Assembly (NCBI GenBank): GCA_019136325.1 | Contig: JAGVUJ010000156.1 | Coordinates: 1-17,636 of the forward strand | Reading direction: 5' to 3' | DNA: 17,636 nucleotides | Origin: Deltaproteobacteria bacterium | GTDB lineage: Bacteria; Desulfobacterota; Syntrophia; Syntrophales; Smithellaceae | Shown here: positions 7,468 through 14,677 of the stretch, in pieces | Numbering within the stretch: position 1 is the stretch's first letter | Layout: each line of letters starts with the position of its first letter | Translations under genes and position numbers: made by a program | Notes under the pieces: model-generated | The model's input: only the letters and a program-made list of their open reading frames with translations | Told to the model about the DNA's origin: nothing | Database searches by the model: none

Positions 7468-9229
7468 CTTTTAAAACGACGTCGTCCATTCCCCATAGAC
7501 GCTCGTATTCCTTTCTGTCCAGCAGGGGAAGCTGGTCTTCAACCGGGCGCCTTGGCGCAGGCTCGGGAACAACCTGGGTTTTGGGAGAAAGCACAACCTC
7601 AAAAAGATGAGGCTTTTCAATTTGGAGCCCTTGGTCAAGCCGGTCAAAATCCTCACGAGTATGGATTTTCGTATATAAAATATCAAATGCATATGCAAGT
7701 TTTTGAAAGTCCGGATTGGCATATCCCTGAACCGAACCGAAGCATCGGCCACTGAAAGATTTTTCGTGATAGGTCCGAATCAGTCCCAACGATTGATTAT
7801 TCATGATGAATATTTTCATGGGGATTCTTTCCCGAAACACCGTCTGCAATTCCTGCAGGTTCATCTGAAGGCCGCCATCGCCCGTCACACAGATAATCTG
7901 TCGATCGGGTGACGCATAATGAGCGCCAATACCCGCCGGCAGGGAGTAACCCATTGCGCCATGCCCGGCGGAACAAAGCAGCTGTGTATCCCCGGCGAGA
8001 CAGAAAGATTGGGCAACCCACATCAGGTTTTGTCCGACATCGGCGCACACCACCGCCTTTCCGGATGCCTTCCTGCTCAGAATATACAAGAATTCATTGG
8101 GATCGACACCGCAGGCTTGATCATACCCCGGATATGAAGGATATTGAACTTTCCACCGGCGAATTTGATCTAACCACGCTTTATGGTCTGATTTTCCGTC
8201 GCCTAGCTCCTCCATCAACACCTTCAGAAAAGACTCAATGTCACAACAGACGCTGACAGTTTCACAAACGTTATGTTTCAGTTCATTAGGATCGACATCG
8301 ACATGAATGATCCGCGCCCTTCTTGCAAAAAGAGTTCTGTCGGTTCCTGTCTGCCGCTCGTCCAGCCTTGAACCGAGGACCAGCAGAAGATCGGACTTCG
8401 CCACGGCAAAGTTAGCATAGCGATTGCCGTAGGACCCAAGAAATCCGCAGAAATGTTCGTCATCATGATCAATCGCATCCAGTCCCCTCAGTGAACAGAC
8501 CACCGGAAGATCGCAGACATTAAAAATTTTTTTAAATAGCCCCTTGCCCCTGATCGACGCCAACCCGCCACCGGCCAGGATTACCGGTCTTTTGGCCTCT
8601 GACAGCAGGGCGACGATTTTCCTTACGGTCTTTCGATCGGGACGGAGCTGCTTCTTCGTTTCCAATGCATATTCTTCAGAATCATAAAAGCTTTGCAGCG
8701 ACTGGACATTGATTTCGCATGCCTGCACATTGTGCGGGATATCGATTAAAACAGGTCCGGGACGCCCGGACTGCGCATAAAAAAAAGCCTTTTCAAGGTA
8801 AAAGCGTATTTTTTCCGGTTCCATAACCGTTTCGGCAAACTTTGTAATCGGATTGACAATAGAAACTATATCCGTTTCCTGAAAACCCTGCTGACGAATG
8901 GTTTTTTTTGTCTTCATCTCACGCTGACTCACCTGCCCGGTAATGAAAAGGCACGGTATAGAATCAAAAAAAGCATTGGCAATCCCCGTGACCAGATTGG
9001 TGGCCCCGGGGCCGCTAGTGGCAATGGCAACTCCGACACCTCCGCCGGCTCTTGCATAGGCATCGGCGCAGAAGGAGGACGCTTGTTCATGGTAATTCTG
9101 GATATAGGACAGCCCTTTGACTTTATGAAGTGAATCGATTAAATGTGTAACGGAACCGCCCTGATAGCCGAAGATATGGCCGATCTTCTTTTTGAAAAGA
9201 AAGTTCATGACGTAATCGGAGAGCTTCAT
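7454..9229 (-). CDS. TPP-dependent enzyme of the acetolactate synthase type; candidate YerE-like branching enzyme
   Basis: The start is ATG at 9229 ([12 protein letters not shown], 591 residues). It shares one base with the wbqC stop (TGATG) and has TGAGGT upstream; the frame to 9319 lies in wbqC. The three TPP-enzyme domains are visible. The N-terminal PYR domain has catalytic E48 in YHEQAS and ATSGPGATNLVTGI at about 70-85. The central domain has SDLLLVLGSRLDERQTG, as in FAD-binding acetolactate synthases. The C-terminal PP domain has GHGAMGYSLPAGIGA and the cofactor motif VTGDGGLQMNLQELQT ... MNNQSLG. The length suits IlvB-type enzymes, but no small regulatory subunit lies nearby, and it sits with CDP-dideoxyhexose genes rather than ilv genes. 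YerE of yersiniose A biosynthesis is a flavin- and TPP-dependent member that adds a two-carbon unit from pyruvate to a CDP-4-keto-3,6-dideoxyhexose. I infer a similar job here; another 2-oxoacid lyase role is possible. Confidence 0.85.
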   Translation of the reverse strand: MKLSDYVMNFLFKKKIGHIFGYQGGSVTHLIDSLHKVKGLSYIQNYHEQASSFCADAYARAGGGVGVAIATSGPGATNLVTGIANAFFDSIPCLFITGQVSQREMKTKKTIRQQGFQETDIVSIVNPITKFAETVMEPEKIRFYLEKAFFYAQSGRPGPVLIDIPHNVQACEINVQSLQSFYDSEEYALETKKQLRPDRKTVRKIVALLSEAKRPVILAGGGLASIRGKGLFKKIFNVCDLPVVCSLRGLDAIDHDDEHFCGFLGSYGNRYANFAVAKSDLLLVLGSRLDERQTGTDRTLFARRARIIHVDVDPNELKHNVCETVSVCCDIESFLKVLMEELGDGKSDHKAWLDQIRRWKVQYPSYPGYDQACGVDPNEFLYILSRKASGKAVVCADVGQNLMWVAQSFCLAGDTQLLCSAGHGAMGYSLPAGIGAHYASPDRQIICVTGDGGLQMNLQELQTVFRERIPMKIFIMNNQSLGLIRTYHEKSFSGRCFGSVQGYANPDFQKLAYAFDILYTKIHTREDFDRLDQGLQIEKPHLFEVVLSPKTQVVPEPAPRRPVEDQLPLLDRKEYERLWGMDDVVLKDEAI

Positions 9230-9933
9230 CAGCCAACATACCTCATATACCGTGACGCCTCGCTGCCGCAATTGAACAGCAGGTCCATAATACTGACGCC
9301 GTGCGTGAAACCGCCCCAAAGCTGGGGGTATTCGGGATAGCCATCGTAATCGAACCAGGTAAGCCGGATGCCACTTTCAGCAAAAACGGCTTCGTCAACA
9401 TAACCCCGTGCAGCAGGTCCTGATATATATTCACTTCCGCCGGCCTGGGCGCATAAGCTGGCCAGTCGCTCGGTTTTGCCGTCTATCACTTGATAATCCC
9501 ATGAATTACTGATGATGGTATTAACACCTAACTTCATACATACCCATTCGATAAGTGTCCGATTGAGTTGCGACAGATGTGAATATTCGTTTTGGAGGTA
9601 AAGCGGCTCAAGATCCAGCGCTATGTCATTGAAATGCTTTGCGCGACGGTAGTGCTGATAAAAAGACTTCCAATGTAATTTGGCCCATTCCGTGCCGTCG
9701 ATTTCCGTTTCGCGAATGGTCTGGTGATATTTTCCTTTCACCTTTACAGGCACAGTCAGCCATTGCACACCCTGCGGCGTCTTGATCTGGTTGCGGTTGC
9801 GCCAGTCGCGCCGCGTATATTGCATATCGTCATACAGGATGAATTCGTCCACAGCGGCAATCATATCGAAATATCCCTTCCAGGGAATATAGTTGGATTG
9901 GACAATGGCCACTTTCTTTTTATTTGATTCCAT
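9229..9933 (-). CDS. WbqC-family protein
   Basis: The protein has 234 residues. The opening [18 protein letters not shown] followed by [20 protein letters not shown] is the WbqC-family signature. A typical middle segment, [10 protein letters not shown], and a late [11 protein letters not shown] are also present. The family is frequent in O-antigen and exopolysaccharide loci; I know of no settled biochemical role and give none. It has no membrane helix or signal peptide. It starts the tightly overlapping module, with its stop sharing one base with the TPP gene start. Upstream lies an IS3-type remnant, and a frame from that side runs 14 bases into this gene. The site before ATG 9933 (AACCAGAAACCGCT) has no good Shine-Dalgarno, which would suit translation coupled to a gene that used to sit upstream. 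Confidence 0.85.
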   Translation of the reverse strand: MESNKKKVAIVQSNYIPWKGYFDMIAAVDEFILYDDMQYTRRDWRNRNQIKTPQGVQWLTVPVKVKGKYHQTIRETEIDGTEWAKLHWKSFYQHYRRAKHFNDIALDLEPLYLQNEYSHLSQLNRTLIEWVCMKLGVNTIISNSWDYQVIDGKTERLASLCAQAGGSEYISGPAARGYVDEAVFAESGIRLTWFDYDGYPEYPQLWGGFTHGVSIMDLLFNCGSEASRYMRYVG

Positions 9934-10024
9934 AGCGGTTTCTGGTTGCGTAAGACATTAATTTTCGGTTTTCTTCAAATCTCTTCTCGTTGGGCGCTTT
10001 AAGCGCTACGAAAACCCCGAAAGG
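9920..10024 (-). other. 35-codon open tail between the IS remnant and wbqC; possible C-terminus of a lost gene
   Basis: In the frame that continues the second part of the IS3 OrfA remnant, codons after the last recognisable OrfA residues (RRQKTAE) read PFGVFVALKAPNEKRFEENR and on to RNRYGIK. They end at TAA 9920-9922, 14 bases inside wbqC. This does not look like OrfA. A 14-base overlap is also what joins the TPP and ATP-grasp genes downstream. It could be the surviving C-terminus of a gene that once lay between ddhB and wbqC, or simply chance reading. It contains the perfect short palindrome GCGCTTTAAGCGC (9996-10008 region). Confidence 0.25.
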
Positions 10025-10221
10025 TTCAGCAGTTTTCTGGCGGCGGTCGGAAAAGATATCAGGTAATTGGTCCAGTAGTCGTTGCCGCCACTGGCGGATT
10101 TGGTTGAGATGGACGCCACATTCGCTTGAAACTGGGCCATGGTTTTTTCCCTTTTCACGGCTTCGAGGGCGAGCCTGGTTTTAAAAGCTCCATCATGGTT
10201 TCTTCGCATGCTTTTAGCCAT
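10025..10221 (-). pseudogene. IS3-family transposase OrfA remnant, frameshifted and truncated
   Basis: The start MAKSMRRNHDGAFKTRLALE and AVKREKTMAQ is typical of the helix-turn-helix OrfA of IS3-family elements, preceded by AAGGAGAGAG. After MAQ the frame fails. One reading frame over, from 10123 on, the expected continuation is clear: ECGVHLNQIRQWRQRLLDQL then PDIFSDRRQKTAE. One base has therefore been lost near 10124-10131. The match stops at 10025, and no OrfB, second inverted repeat or target duplication could be found, so most of the element is gone. It lies between the CDP-glucose dehydratase gene and wbqC and is evidence of past rearrangement at this junction. It should encode no active transposase. 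Confidence 0.8.
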
Positions 10222-10272
10222 TTCTCTCTCCTTCTTGGGTATGGCAGACTAGCATGCACCTTATTCACCTGC

Positions 10273-11421
10273 CTAGTTTTTGGGAAGTTTTGCGCTAATT
10301 GCACAAATCTGGTTCCGGGACAGTTGTCTCATGTCTTGTTTACCGCTATTCCATGCTCGATACCAATCCGCCGTCCAGTCGATGGCGGTGGAGCTGTCCA
10401 AAGAGGGATGCCAATCCAGCTCAGCTAACGCTTTGTCTATGTTCAGATGCAGAAGATGCGCCTCGTGGGGAGCCTTTCCGTGAGGGCTTGGAGTTGAAAT
10501 TTTGCCGCTTCCCCAGGCAGCCACAAAACGTTCTGCCAACTCTTTGACAGTAATCTGATCGGCTGCCAGGGGGCCGAAGTTCCATGCCCCGCTCAATTGG
10601 ACAGGATTATCCAGCAGGCGCCGTGCAAGAAGAAGGTAGCCGGAAAGAGGATCAAGAACATGCTGCCATGGACGGGTGGCCTTTGGATTGCGCACGATGA
10701 TGGGTTCTCCCTTGGACAAAGCGCGGATGCAGTCCGGAATAATACGATCCTTTGCCCAATCGCCACCGCCGATGACATTGCCGGCGCGGACGGTTGCGAA
10801 TCCTATATGGGGGCCTCTTGCACCCTGTTGAAAGAACGATCGTAAATAAGCGGAGCAAACAATCTCCATCGCCCCTTTGCTGGCGCTATAAGGGTCATGG
10901 CCGCCCATAGGGTCGTTTTCCCGATAGCCCCAGACCCATTCCTTGTTTTCATAACACTTGTCGGATGTTACAATAATCACTGATTTTACGGAAGGGCAAT
11001 TACGAATTGCTTCCAGAATGTTGACTGTTCCTCCAATGTTGGTATCAAAAGTTGTTTTGGGATCATCGTATGAATCTCTGACCAGGGGCTGTGCAGCCAG
11101 ATGAAAGACGATTTCCGGTTGGACAACGGCAAAAGCGGCCTGCACAGTCTGCGCATCCCGAATATCGCCTTCGATGTTATGAATCAGAGCATTCAAACCG
11201 ATTAAATCAAAATGGTTTGGTTTCGTGTTCGGTGCTAAAGCAAGGCCCGTAACATCTGCGCTCAATTTATGGAGCCAGAGGGTAAGCCAGGAACCCTTGA
11301 AGCCCGTGTGGCCGGTAACGAGGACGCGCTTGCCTTTGTAAATACCTTGGAAAAGATCCGGTTTGAGTGCATCAGAATTGGGGGATGGGAAGATTGGAGA
11401 ATCGGTCGATCTATTCTTCAT
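10273..11421 (-). CDS. rfbG: CDP-glucose 4,6-dehydratase
   Basis: Also called DdhB in Yersinia. It converts CDP-D-glucose to CDP-4-keto-6-deoxy-D-glucose with bound NAD. The protein has 382 residues. It is an extended SDR with the nucleotide motif GKRVLVTGHTGFKGSWLTLW (about residues 29-48), FHLAAQPLVRDSYDDP, and an active-site SDKCYENKEWVWGYRENDP followed by YSASKGAMEIV (Y-x-x-x-K). GGHDPYSASK and the GHTGFKGSW wording are specific for CDP-glucose dehydratases rather than RmlB. The N-terminus carries about 25 residues more than usual (MKNRSTDSPIFPSPNSDALK), but no nearer Met is available. AAAGGA precedes the ATG. It lies 32 bases after ddhC in the same direction. An IS3 remnant begins about 50 bases after its stop. 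Confidence 0.95.
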   Translation of the reverse strand: MKNRSTDSPIFPSPNSDALKPDLFQGIYKGKRVLVTGHTGFKGSWLTLWLHKLSADVTGLALAPNTKPNHFDLIGLNALIHNIEGDIRDAQTVQAAFAVVQPEIVFHLAAQPLVRDSYDDPKTTFDTNIGGTVNILEAIRNCPSVKSVIIVTSDKCYENKEWVWGYRENDPMGGHDPYSASKGAMEIVCSAYLRSFFQQGARGPHIGFATVRAGNVIGGGDWAKDRIIPDCIRALSKGEPIIVRNPKATRPWQHVLDPLSGYLLLARRLLDNPVQLSGAWNFGPLAADQITVKELAERFVAAWGSGKISTPSPHGKAPHEAHLLHLNIDKALAELDWHPSLDSSTAIDWTADWYRAWNSGKQDMRQLSRNQICAISAKLPKN

Positions 11422-11453
11422 ATTTTTTCCTTTAATCGCTGGTCGTGATCAAA

Positions 11454-12800
11454 TCATCTAATCTTGATGAAGTTGTCCATAATTTTCACAACGTATTCTA
11501 TTTGTTCATTTCCAATACCCGGATAAGTGCCGAGAAAGAAAGTATCGTTCATTATGCGGTCGGTATTGACAAGATCTCCAATTTTCCGATGTGCCATATT
11601 CAGATAAGCCGGCTGCCGAAGAAGATTGCCGGAAAAGAGGTTTCGGGTCTCCACAAGATGCTCACTCAGATGATTGGCCAGTTCCGTACGTGTAAATCCG
11701 GCAGTTTGCCTGACGGTCACGGGAAAGGCGAACCAGGCGGGATCGCCGCCTTCTATAGCCTGGGGAAGAATGAAACGATCTTCGTATTTCCGAAAAGCGG
11801 TCGTCCATTGTTTGAAATTTGCGCGCCGAGTGGCACAGAAACAATCAAGTTTCTTCAACTGCTCGACACCGATGGCGGCCTGAATGTCCGTAGCCTTAAG
11901 ATTGTAGCCGATATGGGAATAGACATATTTGTGGTCATACCCCTCGGGAAGATTGCCATATTTTCCTGAGAAGCGGCGACCGCAGGTGTTGTTTTCTCCA
12001 GGTCCGCAGTAACAGTCACGGCCCCAATCCTTAATGGAGCGGACAGCCCGGGCCAGGATCTCGTCCGATGTCAGTACCGCACCACCCTCGCCCAGTGTGA
12101 TGTGATGCGCAGGATAGAAACTGCAAGTGGCTATGTGGCCGAATGATCCGAGAAAACAAGTTCTTTGAGATTCAGGCTTAAGTGATGCATCATTTAAGGT
12201 GTATGTTGAACCAAGAGCATCACAACAATCTTCAACCAAAAAAAGGTCATTATTTTTAACTATTTTCAGAATATCCCCCAAGTTGAAGGGATTGCCAAGA
12301 GTATGAGCTATGAAGATGGCGCGTGTTTTCGGACTCACCGCTTCTTTTATCTGACCTACAATGGCATTGTAGGTGGGAATATCCACGTCGACAAAGACAG
12401 GAACCAGGCCGTTCAGGATGATCGGATTTACGGTTGTAGGAAAACCTGCGGCAACGGTGATAACCTCGTCTCCGGGCTTCAGGCGGCGGTCTCCCAGAAG
12501 ATGGGAGGTCAAGGCGGTAATGGCTAAAAGATTTGCCGAGGAGCCGGAATTGGTAAGAATAGCATATTCGACGCCAACTTTAGCCGCAAGTTCCACCTGA
12601 AATTCCTCTGTAAAACGGCCTTCCGTGAGCCAAAAATCAAGTGAAGCCTCAACGGCCGACTGGATTTCCTTTTCATCAAAGACCCGGCCAGCATATCGGA
12701 CAGGGGTTTTGCCAGCAACAAAGGCATTCTTTGCATTTCTCAACTGGTGGAACTCGGCAACAAGCTCGGCGATTCGTTGTCTTAATTCTGCTTCAGTCAT
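11454..12800 (-). CDS. rfbH: CDP-4-keto-6-deoxy-D-glucose 3-dehydrase (E1), RfbH/DdhC
   Basis: A PMP- and [2Fe-2S]-dependent dehydrase that removes the 3-hydroxyl on the way to 3,6-dideoxyhexoses. I prefer ATG 12800 (MTEAELRQRIAELVAEF, 448 residues), which matches the usual family N-terminus and lies just after the reductase stop. A start at 12815 would add five residues and overlap that gene by 10 bases. Diagnostic features: TNSGSSANLLA; PGDEVITVAAGFPTTVNP; SFYPAHHITLGEGGAV, where histidine replaces the Schiff-base lysine of ordinary aminotransferases; and the cluster ligands DCYC-x7-C (DCYCGPGENNTC), with the fourth cysteine probably in VEDCCDALGS. Compared with the Yersinia enzyme as I recall it, about 11 extra residues lie between VEDCC and SFYPAHH. 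The neighbouring rfbG and reductase genes complete the route. Confidence 0.95.
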   Translation of the reverse strand: MTEAELRQRIAELVAEFHQLRNAKNAFVAGKTPVRYAGRVFDEKEIQSAVEASLDFWLTEGRFTEEFQVELAAKVGVEYAILTNSGSSANLLAITALTSHLLGDRRLKPGDEVITVAAGFPTTVNPIILNGLVPVFVDVDIPTYNAIVGQIKEAVSPKTRAIFIAHTLGNPFNLGDILKIVKNNDLFLVEDCCDALGSTYTLNDASLKPESQRTCFLGSFGHIATCSFYPAHHITLGEGGAVLTSDEILARAVRSIKDWGRDCYCGPGENNTCGRRFSGKYGNLPEGYDHKYVYSHIGYNLKATDIQAAIGVEQLKKLDCFCATRRANFKQWTTAFRKYEDRFILPQAIEGGDPAWFAFPVTVRQTAGFTRTELANHLSEHLVETRNLFSGNLLRQPAYLNMAHRKIGDLVNTDRIMNDTFFLGTYPGIGNEQIEYVVKIMDNFIKIR

Positions 12801-12805
12801 TTTAT

Positions 12806-13537
12806 TTATTCCCATTCATCAATATGTATTTTATCAGGCCTGACACCACGACTTGTCAGACCTGTTTTAAAGGCGGTGATCATGGCAACCGGCCCGGCAA
12901 GATAGAATGTTGCGGTTTCAGGCGTATCCGCCACCTGCCAGATCTTATCAAGCGACAAACTGCCGCCACTGATGGAAAAGTAGCCGTCTTTATAACAACC
13001 GTCTTCAGAAAAAGCAAAGAGTTTGAATCCATTGAGTTGGGAAATGGCCTTTTTCAGAACCTCTGTAAAGAGAAAAAGTTCGGGCTTTCTTACGCCGTAA
13101 ACAAGCTTCAGGGACACTCCAGAAAAGGCGTATAACTCATTCGAGATGAACGAAATAAATGGAGTGATCCCTGTGCCACCGGCAACCAGGACCACTTCCT
13201 CATCCAGAGAAGCCGCCAGGCTAAAATGGCCGTAAGGGAGGCGCACCCAAACTTCCTTGCCAATGATAAGTTCCTCTCGCATTCGCTTTGTGAACGCCCC
13301 CTTAACAGAGTAAGCGATGATCATTTCGGAATCGAATGGCGAAGACGCGATGGAAAATACTCGTGATTCCGGCCAAAAGCCACCAGTAGGATCAAAAGGG
13401 TCAAGTGCCAGATGCAAAAACTGTCCCGGTTTAAAATTCGGAAGACGGCGGGATGGCTTCAATGAGATGGTCGATACCACATCATCGTGGTTCCTAATAG
13501 AGGAAACGATGCATTTTAGTTTTACGGGATTAGCCAT
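12806..13537 (-). CDS. FAD/NAD(P)H oxidoreductase, E3-like reductase without a ferredoxin domain
   Basis: The protein has 243 residues of the ferredoxin-NADP reductase fold. FKPGQFLHLALDP and the FAD motif SRVFSIASSP (R-x-[YF]-S type) are in the first half. The NAD(P) half has VVLVAGGTGITPFISFI, LVYGVRKPELFLF and ATFYLAGPVAMI, ending in DEWE. It sits directly upstream of rfbH with a 5-base gap, so it is very probably the partner that passes electrons from NAD(P)H to the E1 dehydrase. The well-known E3 (DdhD/RfbI/AscD) is about 330 residues and carries a plant-type [2Fe-2S] ferredoxin domain. Here there is no such domain and no CxxxxCxxC cluster motif at either end. Electron transfer would have to go directly from FAD or use a separate ferredoxin. 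A good GAAGGA site precedes ATG 13537. It is the first gene of the minus-strand train. Confidence 0.82.
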   Translation of the reverse strand: MANPVKLKCIVSSIRNHDDVVSTISLKPSRRLPNFKPGQFLHLALDPFDPTGGFWPESRVFSIASSPFDSEMIIAYSVKGAFTKRMREELIIGKEVWVRLPYGHFSLAASLDEEVVLVAGGTGITPFISFISNELYAFSGVSLKLVYGVRKPELFLFTEVLKKAISQLNGFKLFAFSEDGCYKDGYFSISGGSLSLDKIWQVADTPETATFYLAGPVAMITAFKTGLTSRGVRPDKIHIDEWE

Positions 13538-13735
13538 ACATTTAATCCTTCATCAATAAGTATGCTGAGTAGTTAACTCAAAAAAGTTCAATTTTTCAAG
13601 TGGTTTCGTCTTATTCTCGGTCTCATTTCAAAGTTGAATTTCATGTGATTGATTTTATTTATTAATTAAGAAATCATTCTAAGCCGTGAATATTTCTTTA
13701 ATCTATTTATTTTTTTTGTTAAAGATCAGATTGAA
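13538..13735. promoter_or_regulatory. Divergent, AT-rich intergenic region between the two halves of the locus
   Basis: These 198 bases separate the first gene of the minus-strand train from the first gene of the plus-strand block, so promoters for both should lie here. I see no RNA gene and no open frame of note. It contains the palindrome AGTTAACT (13571-13578), TTCAA direct repeats near 13590-13599 and several A/T runs. No JUMPstart/ops (GGCGGTAG) element was found. Confidence 0.5.
13571..13599 (-). promoter_or_regulatory. Candidate sigma70-like promoter for the minus-strand operon
   Basis: On the minus strand TTGAAA (13594-13599) matches the -35 consensus at five of six bases. A 17-base spacer follows, then TTAACT (13571-13576), which matches the -10 consensus at only three of six. 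The distance to ATG 13537 is suitable. It is a weak candidate in AT-rich DNA, where such matches arise by chance. Confidence 0.2.
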
Positions 13736-14632
13736 ATGAAACAAATACGAAGAAAAAAATATATTATTTGGATTTTGGGCAAATCCAACAGGAGCAATGG
13801 GGTAAAAGCACTCCGTGCACTTGCTGATGCTCTTTTAAAATCAGGCCTGGAGGTATTGGTTTGGGCAGCTGACTGCAGCCATGATTACGATTATAATTAC
13901 ATCGACACCGAATCAATAACAAGAGAAATGCGCGCAAACGATGTCGTCGTTTATCCCGAAAGTGTCAAGGGAAATCCTTTACGCTTTCAAAATGTCGTGA
14001 GATGGGTTTTATATTTTCCAGGTCAAATCGGCGACGGTGAAAAGGTATATCATCAAAGCGAACAGATTTTTACTTGGATGAAAGAGTATTATGACAATGT
14101 CCCCGTTCTTTGCTTTCCCTACGTGGATGAAACTTTATTCTATAACGATGGAAGAGAAAAAACGGAAAACTGTTATTTTACTCATAAAGGAGGGAAATTC
14201 AGAGATGTTCCTGAAATTGAAGGGTTTACTGAAATAAGCATGAAATATCCCGAAACAAAAGAAAAATTCGCTGAACTTTTGAGGAAAACAAAAGTCTTGT
14301 ATTCTTACGATCGATACTCGGCGGTTTTAGATGAAGCCGTCGCTTGTGGAGCGCAAGTGAAAATCATAGAAAAAGACAGAGTTGTTGATTTAGAAAATGA
14401 AAATATGATTACAAGTAAAAAAACCGGGCGATATCTGAACGAATTTATAAAAATAACACAAGGCATGAATTACAAAGGAGAAATACAGACTGTTAAAATT
14501 GATTGGTTCTACTTTTTGAAATGGAATTTAATGGAATTTATCGGAATTATTTTTTCCCACAAAAAATTCTCCACAAAATACAGAAATAAACTTATAAGCA
14601 ACTTCCCGTTCAAGTTCATGAAAGACTTGTAG
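13736..14632 (+). CDS. Putative glycosyltransferase (GT-B/GT4-like), polysaccharide cluster
   Basis: The protein has 298 residues. The N-terminus YIIWILGKSNRSNGVKALRAL then ADALLKSGLEVLVWA (about residues 9-43) looks like the first half of a retaining GT-B enzyme: strand, small-residue loop, helix and second strand. Later come NDVVVYPESVKGNPLRFQNV and RWVLYFPGQIGDGEKVYHQSEQIFT. Near residues 191-212, VLYSYDRYSAVLDEAVACGAQVKII has the position and form of the GT4 donor-site E..ACG.PV segment. The chain is shorter than most GT4 enzymes, and the usual EGFGL glutamate pair is not complete, so the assignment is tentative. The tail is basic with a hydrophobic, aromatic stretch (WFYFLKWNLMEFIGIIFS), perhaps for membrane contact. 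It is first in a plus-strand, AT-rich block; the ribosome-binding site before ATG 13736 is weak. Confidence 0.65.
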   Translation: MKQIRRKKYIIWILGKSNRSNGVKALRALADALLKSGLEVLVWAADCSHDYDYNYIDTESITREMRANDVVVYPESVKGNPLRFQNVVRWVLYFPGQIGDGEKVYHQSEQIFTWMKEYYDNVPVLCFPYVDETLFYNDGREKTENCYFTHKGGKFRDVPEIEGFTEISMKYPETKEKFAELLRKTKVLYSYDRYSAVLDEAVACGAQVKIIEKDRVVDLENENMITSKKTGRYLNEFIKITQGMNYKGEIQTVKIDWFYFLKWNLMEFIGIIFSHKKFSTKYRNKLISNFPFKFMKDL

Positions 14633-14677
14633 TTTTTCCGCCGTTTTATTGATGAAAATTAAGGAATTTTATGGTCA

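Noticed and set aside
9230..9319. Longer N-terminus for the TPP enzyme (start at 9319)
   Set aside because: The extension overlaps the end of wbqC and does not look like the start of an acetolactate-synthase family protein; the one starting MKLSDYV does.
9996..10008. Perfect short palindrome GCGCTTTAAGCGC, considered as an IS end or operator
   Set aside because: It is a single copy with no matching partner near the other side of the IS remnant, and no evidence of a binding protein.
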